DNA from: Paraburkholderia terricola
Lineage (GTDB): Bacteria > Pseudomonadota > Gammaproteobacteria > Burkholderiales > Burkholderiaceae
NCBI RefSeq assembly: GCF_900142195.1
Contig: NZ_FRAB01000003.1
Location: 210,098 to 274,097 of the forward strand
Direction of reading: 5' to 3'
DNA length: 64,000 nucleotides
Part shown: positions 63,806-64,000 of the stretch, piece by piece
Position numbering within the stretch: the stretch's first letter is position 1
How the letters are laid out: each line of letters starts with the position of its first letter
Made by a program: the position numbers and the translations under genes
The notes under the pieces: model-generated
What the model was told of the DNA's origin: nothing
What the model saw: only the letters and a program-made list of their open reading frames with translations
Databases searched by the model: none

Positions 63806-64000
63806 CAAGAAGCCGGCGTCGAATCGGCCAGATCAGCCAGGATGAGCGGGTACAGCTCACGGACGATATAGCGCTTGAGGCAGCGGTGGATCTCCTTGTT
63901 CGACATGCCTTCTTTCGTCCGACGATCCACGTACACCCGGGTACGGGGATCACTGCGCATTCGAACCATCGCAATGGTCCATAGAGCATTGTTCGCAGCC
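63806..64000 (-). mobile_element. IS110-family transposase, C-terminal part (cut by window end)
   Basis: Minus strand reads NNALWTIAMVRMRSDPRTRV, then YVDRRTKEGMSNKEIHRCLK and RYIVRELYPL, with a stop at 63806. These are IS110/IS116 transposase C-terminal motifs. The frame is open to the window edge. It abuts the broken IS3 fragment with only 12 bp between, so one element probably inserted into or next to the other. Confidence 0.78.

Overview
The window is high-GC DNA with dense, often 4-nt-overlapping genes. Gene families and organisation point to a Burkholderiaceae bacterium of the Paraburkholderia/Caballeronia type; the exact taxon is not provable from the window. The core, roughly 1.4 to 54 kb, is a C1/autotrophy island. 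It carries a lanthanide-type PQQ methanol dehydrogenase (xoxFGJ), PQQ biosynthesis (pqqA and pqqBCDE), the tetrahydromethanopterin (H4MPT) formaldehyde-oxidation pathway (fae, mtdB, mch, fhcBADC), many genes for making H4MPT and methanofuran/methylofuran, and a Calvin-Benson-Bassham operon with red-type RuBisCO (cbbLSXFPTAE). Together these would take methanol to formaldehyde, formate and CO2 and refix the CO2. Formate dehydrogenase, cbbG/cbbK and the first pterin genes are not in the window.

Layout. 1-1295: end of a sugar-type ABC transporter. 1360-2988: two HAD phosphatases, gph/cbbZ and cbbY. 3354-8777: a secreted beta-propeller protein, a TonB receptor, and a histidine kinase whose response regulator lies at the end of the pqq operon. 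18928 down to 8106 (minus strand): one apparent operon, fhcBADC, cytochrome b561, S33 peptidase, pqqBCDE, response regulator. 19234-24650: methanofuran/H4MPT cofactor genes on both strands. 24747-24821: an isolated pqqA, divergent from cbbL. 25289-34522: the cbb operon. 34613-38808: a dihydropteroate-synthase-like protein, a dihydromethanopterin-reductase flavoprotein and a sigma-54 activator. 39274-48337: a dihydroneopterin-aldolase-like gene and the minus-strand block PCD, mptG, mtdB, ATP-grasp, mch, mptN-like, CitG-like, fae and a secreted Cys protein. 48847-54069: xoxF, xoxG, xoxJ, an unknown secreted protein and a CbbR-type regulator.

54174-62773 looks like ordinary accessory chromosome: GFA protein, IS21 remnant, NmrA-like reductase, glutaminase, AraC regulator, DHA2 efflux pump, esterase, MreB paralogue and a hydrolase. 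A small unknown protein with a hairpin terminator in its leader follows, and the window ends in truncated IS3 and IS110 transposase fragments.

Points of most interest: pqqA sharing the cbbL promoter region; the fhc-pqq fused operon with an embedded S33 peptidase; a CbbR-type gene placed behind xoxFGJ; a consensus sigma-54 promoter with no sense gene behind it; and many short tandem repeats, several inside C1 genes. No tRNA, rRNA or CRISPR array was seen.
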